Source: Pseudoalteromonas phenolica (GTDB lineage Bacteria > Pseudomonadota > Gammaproteobacteria > Enterobacterales > Alteromonadaceae). Taken from it: a stretch of DNA of 64,000 nt. Below are positions 28,006 to 36,576 of the stretch, one piece after another; the stretch's first letter is position 1; every line of letters begins with the position of its first letter. The notes beneath the pieces were generated by a model. The model was not told where the DNA came from. It ran no database searches and worked only from the letters and a program-made list of their open reading frames with translations. The position numbers and the translations under genes are program-made. The stretch is from contig NZ_PNEC01000043.1 of NCBI RefSeq assembly GCF_005886345.1, positions 1-64,000 of the forward strand, given 5' to 3'.

Positions 28006-28254
28006 TTAAAAACTAGTGTGACCTAAGTGATAAGCGCCGATACAGCGAACCACATAAGCTATTTTGAATAACGCGCTAAAAATGATTGTTGCGATATGGC
28101 TAGCAACCTGAACTGGTAAAGAGAAGTGTTCAGCGATTGAAAAGCTAATAATGAGCGAGCTGACCGTCAGCAATAACAAAATCACCATGGCACGACTGCC
28201 GAATTTTAAGCAGTATTGATAAAGGGGTTGCTCTGATAGGACTTTAGATTGCAT
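28006..28254 (-). CDS. Small two-helix membrane protein co-transcribed with hmp
   Basis: The 82-residue protein has two hydrophobic helices (AMVILLLLTVSSLIISFSIA and QVASHIATIIFSALFKIAYV). I do not recognise a named family. It is the first gene of the hmp operon, so a role in NO stress or respiration is inferred from position only. Confidence 0.75.
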   Translation of the reverse strand: MQSKVLSEQPLYQYCLKFGSRAMVILLLLTVSSLIISFSIAEHFSLPVQVASHIATIIFSALFKIAYVVRCIGAYHLGHTSF

Positions 28255-28291
28255 AAAGCTTACTCTTAATTAAACGCGACGAGTTATATAA

Positions 28292-28308
28292 ATCAACATT
28301 GATGCCAA
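28292..28308 (-). promoter_or_regulatory. Candidate sigma-54 promoter of the hmp operon
   Basis: On the minus strand TTGGCATCAATGTTGAT has the -24 GG and -12 GA doublets ten bases apart, close to the TTGGCA-N-TTGCW consensus (GA instead of GC at -12). It predicts a start about 27 bp before the first gene. Confidence 0.6.
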
Positions 28309-28359
28309 CTTTTATCTTGTTGATATTAATGGTTTTAACTTTTATTTTTATAAGATTGG

Positions 28360-28399
28360 AGTCATTTTGACTTTGCTTGGTGTGAGTCTATATGACTCA
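28360..28399. promoter_or_regulatory. Two NorR-like enhancer sites upstream of hmp
   Basis: AGTCATTTTGACT (28360-28372) and TGAGTCTATATGACTCA (28383-28399) are perfect palindromes, each holding GT-N7-AC, the core described for the NO-responsive sigma-54 activator NorR. They lie about 55-105 bp upstream of the putative -24 element, as enhancers should. Confidence 0.6.
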
Positions 28400-28409
28400 T
28401 TCGTGTGCG

Positions 28410-28441
28410 GTTGAATTAGACTGTAGTTGAATTAGACTTTA
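28410..28441 (+). repeat. 16-bp tandem direct repeat
   Basis: GTTGAATTAGACTGTA is followed directly by GTTGAATTAGACTTTA, with a partial third unit (GTTGGAAT). It is about 70 bp before the sensor kinase start. Confidence 0.85.
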
Positions 28442-28508
28442 GTTGGAATCGTTTCGCATTACGCACTAGACTTTCTTCTAGTTGTTAATCAAGTGTTTAA
28501 TCTAGTGT

Positions 28509-30668
28509 ATGATAATTTTTGTTTTTGTGTTTTTTGCACTTTTTAGTGTGGCAGCTATCGGCTCTGTTAACGTTGAATTTGATGAATTTAAAGTGCAAGC
28601 AGAAAGCTTGAAGTCATCTGAAGAGCGACAGGTTTTGCTCAAAAAAGCGGATGATTTGCTTAAAACTAGACAGTTGACACAAATGCAAACCGCATATGTG
28701 CTTCATAGAGCAGGGCTTGTGTGCATCCGAGAAGGGTGTTTTGAACAAACAGTCACTTATTTAGCGAGATTAGAAACCTTACTTGAGTCATTTGAAAGCT
28801 TAGAGTACTCAGGTAAGTTGAACCTCTCTCGCGGTAATATGGCGATCACCCGGGGTAATCACTTCGAGGCAATACCTTACTTAATTGCTGCTTCGAACTT
28901 CTTTGAACAAGCTGAATTACATACTTTATCATCTCATTCTAATCGGTTTTTGGCTCATGCTTATCAACAGTTAAATAAATACTCCGATGCTGTGATCGCG
29001 TTAGATGCTTCATTTGAGGCGGCTGTTAAAGCGGAAAATGTGCAACTTGAAATGGCGGTTGCACGGCAGAAAAGTGCTATTTACACCAGTTTAGACTTAA
29101 TTGAAAAGTCACTAGAGATCCAGTTACAGCAACTGCAGAAAATTCCATATTTGCCGCAAAAGTCTCAAGAGTTTTGGATGAACGACACGTTTTGGGGGCT
29201 AGCTGAAAGTTATGCTGCGCTTGGGGAACATGCAAAAAGTTACGATTATTTCAATAAAGTCCAGGACATAGATAAACGACTTAATGGTAAACAAGATCAA
29301 GCTGTCACGCTAAGAAGGATGGGCGAGCAGAAAGTCGCGCTAAAACAATTTGGACGAGCTGCTGAACATTTTAAGCTGTCTTTAGCTATTTTGGCTGAGC
29401 TAGATATCCCTCTTGCTGTTTTAGATACGCAAACTTATATCAGTGAAATGTATCTACGCGAAGGTAAACTTCAAATAGCCCAAGACACACTTGAAACAAT
29501 TATTACGCAGTTGGATATAACTAAAAATGTAAATGCTTACGCAAGAGCAAGTTATCTATTGATTGATACCTATTTGCAGAATGCATTGTATGAGCAGGCA
29601 CACCGACAGCTTTTAATAACTGAGCCACTCAAAAATAAAGACATAGCGAAACATTACAGTTTTCTAGCGCAAGCATTACAAGGGAAAGGTGATTTAGAAG
29701 GCGCATTTGAAGCACAAAACCAAATGCACTTGGCCTACAAAAATAAGATGAAAGAGCAGGGAAGTCTGAAAACCCTCGTTTTAGCATCTGAATCAGAATA
29801 TGTAACTGGCCAGCTCGAGTTAAAGCAAGCAAGAGCAGAGCAGGCCTTATTGAAAGCGGAGCAAACACTTACGCGGTATATTGGCTTCTCTATTGTTGCT
29901 GTGTTGTTGTTTATCATTTTGTTTGTTTTGGTTTTTACCCGTCAGCGCCGGGCTAGGCTAGAGCAAGAAGCTAAGCATTTAAATCAAGCCTTAGAGCTTA
30001 AAAAGCAACTGCTTGCTGATGTGTCTCACGAATTACGAACGCCGCTTGCAGTTTTAAAGCTTCATTTGGAGGCGCTGGAGCATAACCTAGTATCAGACCC
30101 TCAAGCCACTTACAAAATACTAAATCAAAGACTTGATAATTTAAACTTACTTATTTCAGATATTTATGAGCTTGCTCAGGCTGATACAGGTACATTTAAC
30201 TTAAATTTAGAAACGCATGATGCGAGTGAGTTATTCGATGACTTAGCAGGGCAAATCGAAGATGTGCTTTGCGACCATGATTTACATCTTGAAGTGAAAA
30301 AGTCACCTATCGATAAGGTATTACTTGAAATAGACTCGGCAAGGTTACATCAAGTGGTTGCCAATCTGAGTCGAAATTCTATCCACTATACAGATAAGCC
30401 TGGCGAGGTTTGTTTTGCACTTTCAGAAACAGAAGAGGCTGTGATCCTATCATTCTCAGATTCAAGCCCGGGTGTATCTGACCAAGATTTACCCCATTTA
30501 TTTGAACGCTTATTCCGCTGTGACAAGTCCCGAAGTCGTGATTTAGGCGGGTCTGGACTCGGGTTATCTATTTGTGAAAAAGTGGTTGAAGCGCACGGCG
30601 GTGAAATTAACGCCTCTCATAGTGAATTAGGTGGTTTAAAAATAGAGATTAAATTACTAAAAGCCTGA
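28509..30668 (+). CDS. TPR-containing sensor histidine kinase, 719 aa
   Basis: An N-terminal signal or anchor (about 1-18) is followed by about 400 residues of TPR-like helices, a membrane segment (about 458-478, IGFSIVAVLLFIILFVLVF), then HisKA with the phospho-acceptor His in DVSHELRTPLAVL and HATPase_c with N box ANLSRNSIHYT, F box LFERLFR and G2 box GGSGLGLSIC. The G1 box reads SDSSPGV instead of the usual DxGxG, a mild deviation. The TPR part is predicted to be periplasmic and to act as sensor. No response regulator is adjacent, so it is an orphan. The start lacks a strong ribosome site. Confidence 0.88.
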   Translation: MIIFVFVFFALFSVAAIGSVNVEFDEFKVQAESLKSSEERQVLLKKADDLLKTRQLTQMQTAYVLHRAGLVCIREGCFEQTVTYLARLETLLESFESLEYSGKLNLSRGNMAITRGNHFEAIPYLIAASNFFEQAELHTLSSHSNRFLAHAYQQLNKYSDAVIALDASFEAAVKAENVQLEMAVARQKSAIYTSLDLIEKSLEIQLQQLQKIPYLPQKSQEFWMNDTFWGLAESYAALGEHAKSYDYFNKVQDIDKRLNGKQDQAVTLRRMGEQKVALKQFGRAAEHFKLSLAILAELDIPLAVLDTQTYISEMYLREGKLQIAQDTLETIITQLDITKNVNAYARASYLLIDTYLQNALYEQAHRQLLITEPLKNKDIAKHYSFLAQALQGKGDLEGAFEAQNQMHLAYKNKMKEQGSLKTLVLASESEYVTGQLELKQARAEQALLKAEQTLTRYIGFSIVAVLLFIILFVLVFTRQRRARLEQEAKHLNQALELKKQLLADVSHELRTPLAVLKLHLEALEHNLVSDPQATYKILNQRLDNLNLLISDIYELAQADTGTFNLNLETHDASELFDDLAGQIEDVLCDHDLHLEVKKSPIDKVLLEIDSARLHQVVANLSRNSIHYTDKPGEVCFALSETEEAVILSFSDSSPGVSDQDLPHLFERLFRCDKSRSRDLGGSGLGLSICEKVVEAHGGEINASHSELGGLKIEIKLLKA

Positions 30669-30801
30669 TAGAGCGCAACTGCACATTCAATTCTGGATAG
30701 TTTTTAAGGTGTTTGATATTTATTCAATCTAATTGTCTTCTGTTGCTTTTTGCATCTGAATGTTAACTTAATGTTTCATCTACTATCTAAGGAGAAGAAC
30801 G

Positions 30802-30963
30802 ATGAAACTTTCACTTAAAAAGAAAAACCTTAAAACACTTCAACAACCTTTAGCAGATAAACAGCTTGGTCTAGCAGCCACTCCTTAAGTAGCTGGTGGC
30901 GTCACTACCTCCCGTGGATGGTGTGTGACAACAGGTCTTTGCACTGATTCACAACTTTGCTAA
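30802..30963 (+). pseudogene. RiPP (lanthipeptide-like) precursor interrupted by TAA
   Basis: A strong AAGGAG precedes ATG at 30802. The first 28 codons give a basic leader, MKLSLKKKNLKTLQQPLADK and so on, ending AATP. TAA at 30886-30888 follows, and the same frame continues VAGGVTTSRGWCVTTGLC and TDSQLC to a second stop at 30961. Read with Gln for TAA (CAA to TAA, one change) the junction is TPQVAGG, the motif before the core in small lanthipeptide-like precursors of gammaproteobacteria. The core then holds three Cys and six Ser/Thr. A terminator follows. No modification enzymes are adjacent. Either the gene is dead or the leader alone is made. Confidence 0.7.
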
Positions 30964-30991
30964 ACGAGATTTAAATTTTCAGCAAGCGTTA

Positions 30992-31015
30992 TAAAAGAGG
31001 CACAGCCTCTTTTTA
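30992..31015 (+). terminator. Terminator after the RiPP-like gene
   Basis: AAAAGAGGC and GCCTCTTTTT pair around ACA, ending in T. It shows that the small gene is or was its own transcription unit. Confidence 0.85.
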
Positions 31016-31197
31016 TCTATGTTTTCCAACTAATTAAAAGCCTATCGAGATAAATTAAAAAACCACATATATTGTAAATATATTGTTCTTATAAGTATAA
31101 ATTGCATACAATATATTGCATTCTTGTTAATGTGCTGCTTTAATGTTTGGCGTTTGAGCGATTTGTTCAAATAAAAAACAACAAGTAAGGAAGAGAA

Positions 31198-33999
31198 ATG
31201 AAAATAAAAAAACTTGCAGTACTGGTAGCTGGCTCATTTTATGGCATAACTGCATTTGCAATGACAGCACCGCAAATGCAGCAAACAAATACCATCAGCA
31301 CTGAACACCATCATAATCACCACCATCATCACCATGGTGTAGAAAATGAAACACCTGTTGAAAATGCGCCTACGGCAGAATCTCACTATGCTGAACAACC
31401 AGTCATGATACAAATGAGTGCATTCTCAATGGCGAATGTACAGGCAGCGGCAGTGTGTAATGTTAATGCATTGGCAACCACTAATAGTACGACTTTAATC
31501 AATGAAATTAAGTCTCAAGGTGTGCAATGTGTAAACGAATTATTCTCAGCATCGAGTAATATTCAAGCAGCTGCATTTGACTCGAACAATATGTATGCAG
31601 TGGCAAATCACGTAAAAACTCTAAGCCAAAACTATCAAGGTGGTGGTGATGCAAATATTGAAGCCATGTTCTTGTTCTTGCGAGCGGGTTATTTTGCAGA
31701 GTTTTATAACGATCAAGTCACATTCGCGACTTGGGTCACGCCAGCAGTAAAAGGCGCGATTGATGCCTTTGCAAATAACAGCCACTTCTACGACGACAAT
31801 GATGCGCATGGTCAGACCTTATCTGAAGTCATCATTACAATGGACAGCTCAGAACAGCAAGACGTATATTTACCAATCATTACACAGTGGCTTAATCGTT
31901 GGAACGAGAGTTATGCAACAAAGTGGAATATGCGAAATGCAGTAAATAATGTATTTACTCTACTTTTCCGTGGTCAATGGAACAACGAATTTAAAGCAAA
32001 AATTGGTACTCAAACCGACCTTGTTGCAGCGCTAAGAAAATTTTCAACCAGCAATTATATGATTGATTCAAGCGCTGAGTTTATGTTGGCTAATGCAGCA
32101 CGAGAATTAGGCCGCCTTAAAAAATATTCAGATACAGCCATTCAGAGTTCAGTTGATGCAGGGCTTAAAGACATTTTCAGTCGTTATGAAATGGTCGGCT
32201 TTGGTGATGTAGCTTGGTTAGGTGCAGCTGATACGGCCAGTTATTACGGTAATTGTAATGACTATGGCATTTGTAATTACGGCGAACAGTTAGAAAACCA
32301 AGTTCTTTCGCAAACTTATATTTGTAGTAGCACAATTAAAATTCGCTCACAGAATATGACAACGGCTCAGCATCAAGCCGCGTGTAGCAAAATGGGTTAT
32401 GAAGAAGGCTATTTTCATACCAAGCTAGATACTAATAATATCCCTGTAGCTGATGACAATAATGCTCAATTGCAAGTCAATATTTTTGATTCAAGCACTG
32501 ACTACGGCAAATATGGGGGACCAATTTTCGGCATCAACACTAATAATGGCGGCATGTATTTAGAGGGCGATCCTTCGAAACCAGGTAATGTGCCAAACTT
32601 TATTGCGTACGAAGCCAGTTATGCGAACCCTGATCACTATGTGTGGAACTTAGAGCATGAATATGTACATTACCTTGATGGACGATTCGATTTGTATGGT
32701 GACTTTAATGCACCAACAGAGGCCATTGTATGGTGGAGTGAAGGCGTTGCTGAATATATTGCCAATGAAGATAACAACCAAGCAGCAATTGATACCATTA
32801 AAGATGGCTCAACTTACACGTTAGGTACAATCTTTAACACCACCTATGATGGCTTTGATCAAGACCGTATTTATCGTTGGGGCTATTTGGCTGTTCGCTT
32901 TATGTTTGAGCGTCATTTAGATGAAGTAAAGTTGATGCTTAACTCAACACGCACAGGTGATTGGGCGGCGTATAAAGCACGTTTGAACAATTGGGCAGTT
33001 GATTACGATGCTGAATTTACCCAATGGACACAGCAACTAGCCAATGGCGGCGGTACAGTGAATGAGGCGCCAGTCGTGGCGATTAACGGCCCTTATACGG
33101 CGAACAAAGCTGAGCTAATTAACTTCTCTAGCCAAGGCTCATTTGATAAAGAAAGCAGCATTGCAAGTTATACATGGAACTTTGGTGATGGCACATCAAG
33201 CTCTGAAGCGAACCCTGCACATAGCTATGCGCAGGCAGGTGAATATACAGTGACACTCACTGCTACTGATACAGAAGGTGCGAGCAGAACTGAGTCAACA
33301 ACAGCAACTATTTTAGGTGATACGACGCCGACCAACCAATTGAAAAATGGTGAATCAAAGGCCATTTCTGGCGCGCAAGACAGCGTATTGAAATTCACGT
33401 TTGTGGTACCTGCAGGTGCAAGTAATCTAAACTTTGCTTTAAACGGTGGTACTGGAGATGCCGATCTGTACGTGAAGTTTGGTGCAGAGCCAACCATGTC
33501 TGATTATGACTGTCGTCCTTATATTGGTGGCAATGATGAAATATGTGAAATCAGTAATGTTCAAGCTGGGACCTATCATGTGATGGTTTATGGTTACAAC
33601 AGCTTTAATACGTCGATTATGGCGAGCTTCAACGCGGGTTCAGGCTTCAATGTACCAGATGCGTGTGCGACAAGTGGTCCTGTAACAGGTGGTCGTTTAT
33701 ATGACGGTCAAGTGAGATGTTTGGCTGAGCAAGACACAATCTGGTTAAGCTTAGAAGATGTAAGCGCCCAAAACAGTATCGCAATCACAACCGCCAATGG
33801 CTCGGGCGATTTAAGCCTTGAATATAGCAACCAAGGCTGGCCTACCAGCACAAATGTAGATGCTTCTTCTACCAATAGCGGCAATGGTGAGTGTATTTAT
33901 ATCAACAACCAAAGCCAATATTGGGGCTACCTGAAAGTATCGGGTAACGCCAAAGGAGCTTCAATTGTGGTTGATTACAACACACCAGGTTGTCGATAA
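31198..33999 (+). CDS. Secreted M9 collagenase-type metalloprotease, 933 aa
   Basis: A signal peptide (to about residue 21) is followed by a natural histidine tract, HHHNHHHHHHG, near residues 38-49. The M9 activator and peptidase domains follow, with the zinc motif HEYVH in NLEHEYVHYLDG and the downstream Glu in WWSEGVAEYI. A PKD domain (VVAINGPYTANKAELINF, WNFGDGTSSSEANPAHSY) and a bacterial pre-peptidase C-terminal (PPC) domain (GDADLYVKFG) come next, then a last cysteine-bearing beta region. The layout matches Vibrio-type collagenases. It should degrade collagen or gelatin outside the cell. A strong AAGGAAGAG precedes the ATG. It is monocistronic with a terminator. Confidence 0.93.
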   Translation: MKIKKLAVLVAGSFYGITAFAMTAPQMQQTNTISTEHHHNHHHHHHGVENETPVENAPTAESHYAEQPVMIQMSAFSMANVQAAAVCNVNALATTNSTTLINEIKSQGVQCVNELFSASSNIQAAAFDSNNMYAVANHVKTLSQNYQGGGDANIEAMFLFLRAGYFAEFYNDQVTFATWVTPAVKGAIDAFANNSHFYDDNDAHGQTLSEVIITMDSSEQQDVYLPIITQWLNRWNESYATKWNMRNAVNNVFTLLFRGQWNNEFKAKIGTQTDLVAALRKFSTSNYMIDSSAEFMLANAARELGRLKKYSDTAIQSSVDAGLKDIFSRYEMVGFGDVAWLGAADTASYYGNCNDYGICNYGEQLENQVLSQTYICSSTIKIRSQNMTTAQHQAACSKMGYEEGYFHTKLDTNNIPVADDNNAQLQVNIFDSSTDYGKYGGPIFGINTNNGGMYLEGDPSKPGNVPNFIAYEASYANPDHYVWNLEHEYVHYLDGRFDLYGDFNAPTEAIVWWSEGVAEYIANEDNNQAAIDTIKDGSTYTLGTIFNTTYDGFDQDRIYRWGYLAVRFMFERHLDEVKLMLNSTRTGDWAAYKARLNNWAVDYDAEFTQWTQQLANGGGTVNEAPVVAINGPYTANKAELINFSSQGSFDKESSIASYTWNFGDGTSSSEANPAHSYAQAGEYTVTLTATDTEGASRTESTTATILGDTTPTNQLKNGESKAISGAQDSVLKFTFVVPAGASNLNFALNGGTGDADLYVKFGAEPTMSDYDCRPYIGGNDEICEISNVQAGTYHVMVYGYNSFNTSIMASFNAGSGFNVPDACATSGPVTGGRLYDGQVRCLAEQDTIWLSLEDVSAQNSIAITTANGSGDLSLEYSNQGWPTSTNVDASSTNSGNGECIYINNQSQYWGYLKVSGNAKGASIVVDYNTPGCR

Positions 34000-34035
34000 A
34001 AAAACTTTAACTTTGTGAACTAACCCCCCAGAAGC

Positions 34036-34070
34036 AAGGCCCAGTATGTCATGAACATACTGGGCCTTTT
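34036..34070 (+). terminator. Terminator after the collagenase gene
   Basis: AAGGCCCAGTATGT and ACATACTGGGCCTT form a perfect 14-bp stem with a 5-base loop and a T-run. Confidence 0.95.
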
Positions 34071-34247
34071 TTATTTCAGACTTAACGTTAGCGTTATCCC
34101 CTTACTCACGCTAAGCGCATGGTACTTATTCAGTTTATTAATCCAGATTATTAAATATATCTGGTCTAGTTATAATTTGTTTTTTGGTTGAATACCATAG
34201 GGCCAGACTTGGGTAAGCTTGTTAACACGTCAATTTGGAGTCGAGCT

Positions 34248-34853
34248 ATGTACATACCTAAAAATCAACAAATGCCCAGTCATCTTGCTATTGAGTTTAT
34301 AGAAGCATTTGGTTTTGCTTGTGTAATTTCTCCCTGTCTGAATGCCTCACACTTACCTTTTATTGTGGATCAAAACTCAAAAGGGGAGTTTAAACTATTT
34401 ACGCATTTAGCCAGAGCCAATAAGCATTGGAAAACCCTTGATGAGCAAGAAGTGATGATTATCTTCTCAGGTCCTCATGCTTATATCTCACCGACCTGGT
34501 ATAAGCAAGGCCCAGCTGTGCCGACTTGGAATTACGCAGCGGTGCACGTAAAAGGCAGAGTAAAACTTTTAGACGAATATGAGACATTGAATGTTGTGAA
34601 TAAAACAGTTGAAAAATACGAAGCCGGCTTATTTAACCAAACCGAGATATACAATCATGAATTTAACACACGTTTGTCTCGAGCGATTTTAGGTATAGAA
34701 GTCGAGGTATTAAGCATTGAGGGTAAGCTAAAACTCGGGCAGCAAAGAAGTGCAAACGACCAAAAAGGTGTTTTTGATGTTTTATGTACAAAAGGCCCAG
34801 AATCAAAAATACTCGCGGATTACATGCAAAAAATAAATGTGGGTACCGGCTGA
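34248..34853 (+). CDS. PaiB-like FMN-binding negative transcriptional regulator family protein
   Basis: ATG at 34248 is preferred to an upstream start at 34188 because GGAG lies 7 bp before it and the family begins MYxP. The 201-residue product matches the PaiB/FMN-binding split-barrel family: MYIPKNQQMPSHL, LPFIVD, FTHLARANKHWK, GPHAYISPTWY and VPTWNYAAVHVKG. In Bacillus PaiB is linked to repression of sporulation and protease genes; in gammaproteobacteria the role is not established, and flavin binding is the safer statement. Confidence 0.88.
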   Translation: MYIPKNQQMPSHLAIEFIEAFGFACVISPCLNASHLPFIVDQNSKGEFKLFTHLARANKHWKTLDEQEVMIIFSGPHAYISPTWYKQGPAVPTWNYAAVHVKGRVKLLDEYETLNVVNKTVEKYEAGLFNQTEIYNHEFNTRLSRAILGIEVEVLSIEGKLKLGQQRSANDQKGVFDVLCTKGPESKILADYMQKINVGTG

Positions 34854-34865
34854 ATATAAAAGATT

Positions 34866-34892
34866 AAAAAAGGGCGCCTTAGCGCCTTTTTT
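34866..34892. terminator. Bidirectional terminator
   Basis: AAAAAAGGGCGCC and GGCGCTAAGGCGCCC on the two strands pair across TTA between convergent genes, with A- and T-runs on the two sides; it overlaps the stop of the minus-strand gene. Confidence 0.85.
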
Positions 34893-36576
34893 AGTCTTTT
34901 TTGTGCAGTAGCTTAATGATTGCTTTAAAGTTACGTTTAGATTTTTCAGTTTTTAAAGCCATTCTAAGCGTTTGTTTAATGCCTTTTTGATTTTCTTGCT
35001 TTGCCAATGCATTGATTGCTGCGTACCTAACATTGTCATCGTCATCATTTACAGCAATGTTTAGCACCGAATCACTGGTTTTAGGCTGCATTTGGTAATT
35101 ACCGAGTGCTGTGACAAGGGCTTTGGTATTGCGGCCTGAATGTTTGCTAAAATGCTTTTCGAGGTTGCTGTATGCTTCTTCGCTTTGCATCATGCCCAAT
35201 GCTCTGATAGACGCTTTCTCAATTCGAGGGCTTACATCAGTTAGATGCTCCTCGATAAGCGCAACATGCTGCTCATCTCTGCTATTACCTAAAGCGGTAA
35301 TCAAATCAGCAGTTTTAGCTTCATTTTCACCTAAAGTGATTTGCTCAGTAATCGCTTGGGCTAATTGCTGGGCAGCCGGCGAGTCAGCACGGTTATTAAG
35401 TAAAATACCCAGCGTCATATAAAAGCTTGATTGCACTTCACTATCAAGACTTAAAAAGCCATCGTTGAGCAACAATAACAAAGTATCGGTCGCTTGTTGT
35501 GTCAGTGCAGTTTCACCCTGAGTTAGAGCTCGTAGTGCTCTAAATTGCGTTACAGGTAGCTTTTCGGTATCAACCAATAAATTGCTTAACAGTAGTTGGC
35601 TCGCTTCGGTATCGAGCTGGCCTAATGCATTAAATAAACGCATTTGCGCATTGTCGCTCAATAATTGCGTAACAAACACATCTCGTAACGTGCCTAAAAC
35701 TGCGTCGTATTTTTTTAGTAATAACGACAATGTATATGCGTCGATTTGAGTAATATCTTGCTGCGTTAAAAATGCTTTCAGTTCGGCAGCTAAGCGTGCT
35801 TTTTCATCTTCAGTCAGCTCAATAGCTTGTGTCTGCCATTGCTCTAAGTCGACATGCATATTAAATAAATCAGTCGCTACAGGCGTTTTTAACTGGGTAA
35901 TTAAATAACGCTGCTTTGAATGAAACGTTAAATCTTGACCGACTAAATCTAGCTCTTCGCTACCTTCTCGTAGAGTCATAAAGCAGCTTGATGGCTCAAC
36001 GGTGTGCTCTGAATGTAAGATGTCTACTTGATTGAAAGAATTAAGTGCCACATCTTTATCTAATTCGTATCGCGTTTTAGTAAAACTGATTTTGCTATCA
36101 GTTAGCTTATAATCAGCTTTGTAAGTTCCCAGCGTATCTTGCTCTGGTTTTATATCAGCTAATCTAGTCTGATATTGTAAGTAATATGCTAAACCTTTTA
36201 GCTTTTGCTGAGTTTGGTCATCTAGCCTATCAGTGAAATGAAAGTCGCTGATCAGACCATGCTCGTTAAGTTTAAAGGCAAAAGCTGTTTGATAACTAGG
36301 CGCAGGGACTTGAGTAATACCCTGAACAATTTTTACTTGGTCGGCTTTAACTGCCCACCAATTTTTGTCTTCTCCTTTAACTGCAGGCTTAACAGATAGC
36401 ACACCTTGCAAGTCTACTTGTGTAGTTTGCGCAGCACTGTTGAGTTTACTGTAGTCAAAAGACGTATAAGTTTTAATGTCGAAATTAAACTGTGTCTGAC
36501 ATTGGGCATAAGCTTGTGCGCTTGCCAGCGCCAAAACTGGCGTGGCAAGCAAAGATTTACGAAACGAACTTATCAT
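34891..36576 (-). CDS. Secreted HEAT-repeat protein resembling the vitellogenin N-terminal lipid-transfer domain
   Basis: ATG at 36576 overlaps the upstream stop by ATGA, so translation is coupled. The 561-residue protein has a signal peptide (ending SAQAYA), a beta-rich N-terminal half (about 25-230) and a helical C-terminal half with HEAT-like repeats (SPRIEKASIRALGMMQSEEA, DDNVRYAAINALAK). A beta-barrel followed by a helical repeat with paired cysteines is the layout of vitellogenin/MTP lipid-transfer modules, and the HEAT part has similar phrasing. This is a fold-level resemblance, not proof. With its lipoprotein partner it could carry lipids or hydrophobic ligands in the periplasm or outside. 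Confidence 0.6.
   Translation of the reverse strand: MISSFRKSLLATPVLALASAQAYAQCQTQFNFDIKTYTSFDYSKLNSAAQTTQVDLQGVLSVKPAVKGEDKNWWAVKADQVKIVQGITQVPAPSYQTAFAFKLNEHGLISDFHFTDRLDDQTQQKLKGLAYYLQYQTRLADIKPEQDTLGTYKADYKLTDSKISFTKTRYELDKDVALNSFNQVDILHSEHTVEPSSCFMTLREGSEELDLVGQDLTFHSKQRYLITQLKTPVATDLFNMHVDLEQWQTQAIELTEDEKARLAAELKAFLTQQDITQIDAYTLSLLLKKYDAVLGTLRDVFVTQLLSDNAQMRLFNALGQLDTEASQLLLSNLLVDTEKLPVTQFRALRALTQGETALTQQATDTLLLLLNDGFLSLDSEVQSSFYMTLGILLNNRADSPAAQQLAQAITEQITLGENEAKTADLITALGNSRDEQHVALIEEHLTDVSPRIEKASIRALGMMQSEEAYSNLEKHFSKHSGRNTKALVTALGNYQMQPKTSDSVLNIAVNDDDDNVRYAAINALAKQENQKGIKQTLRMALKTEKSKRNFKAIIKLLHKKD

Noticed and set aside
28360..28399. NsrR binding site for hmp
   Set aside because: The palindromes lack the AAGATGYATTT pattern of NsrR; they fit the NorR core better.
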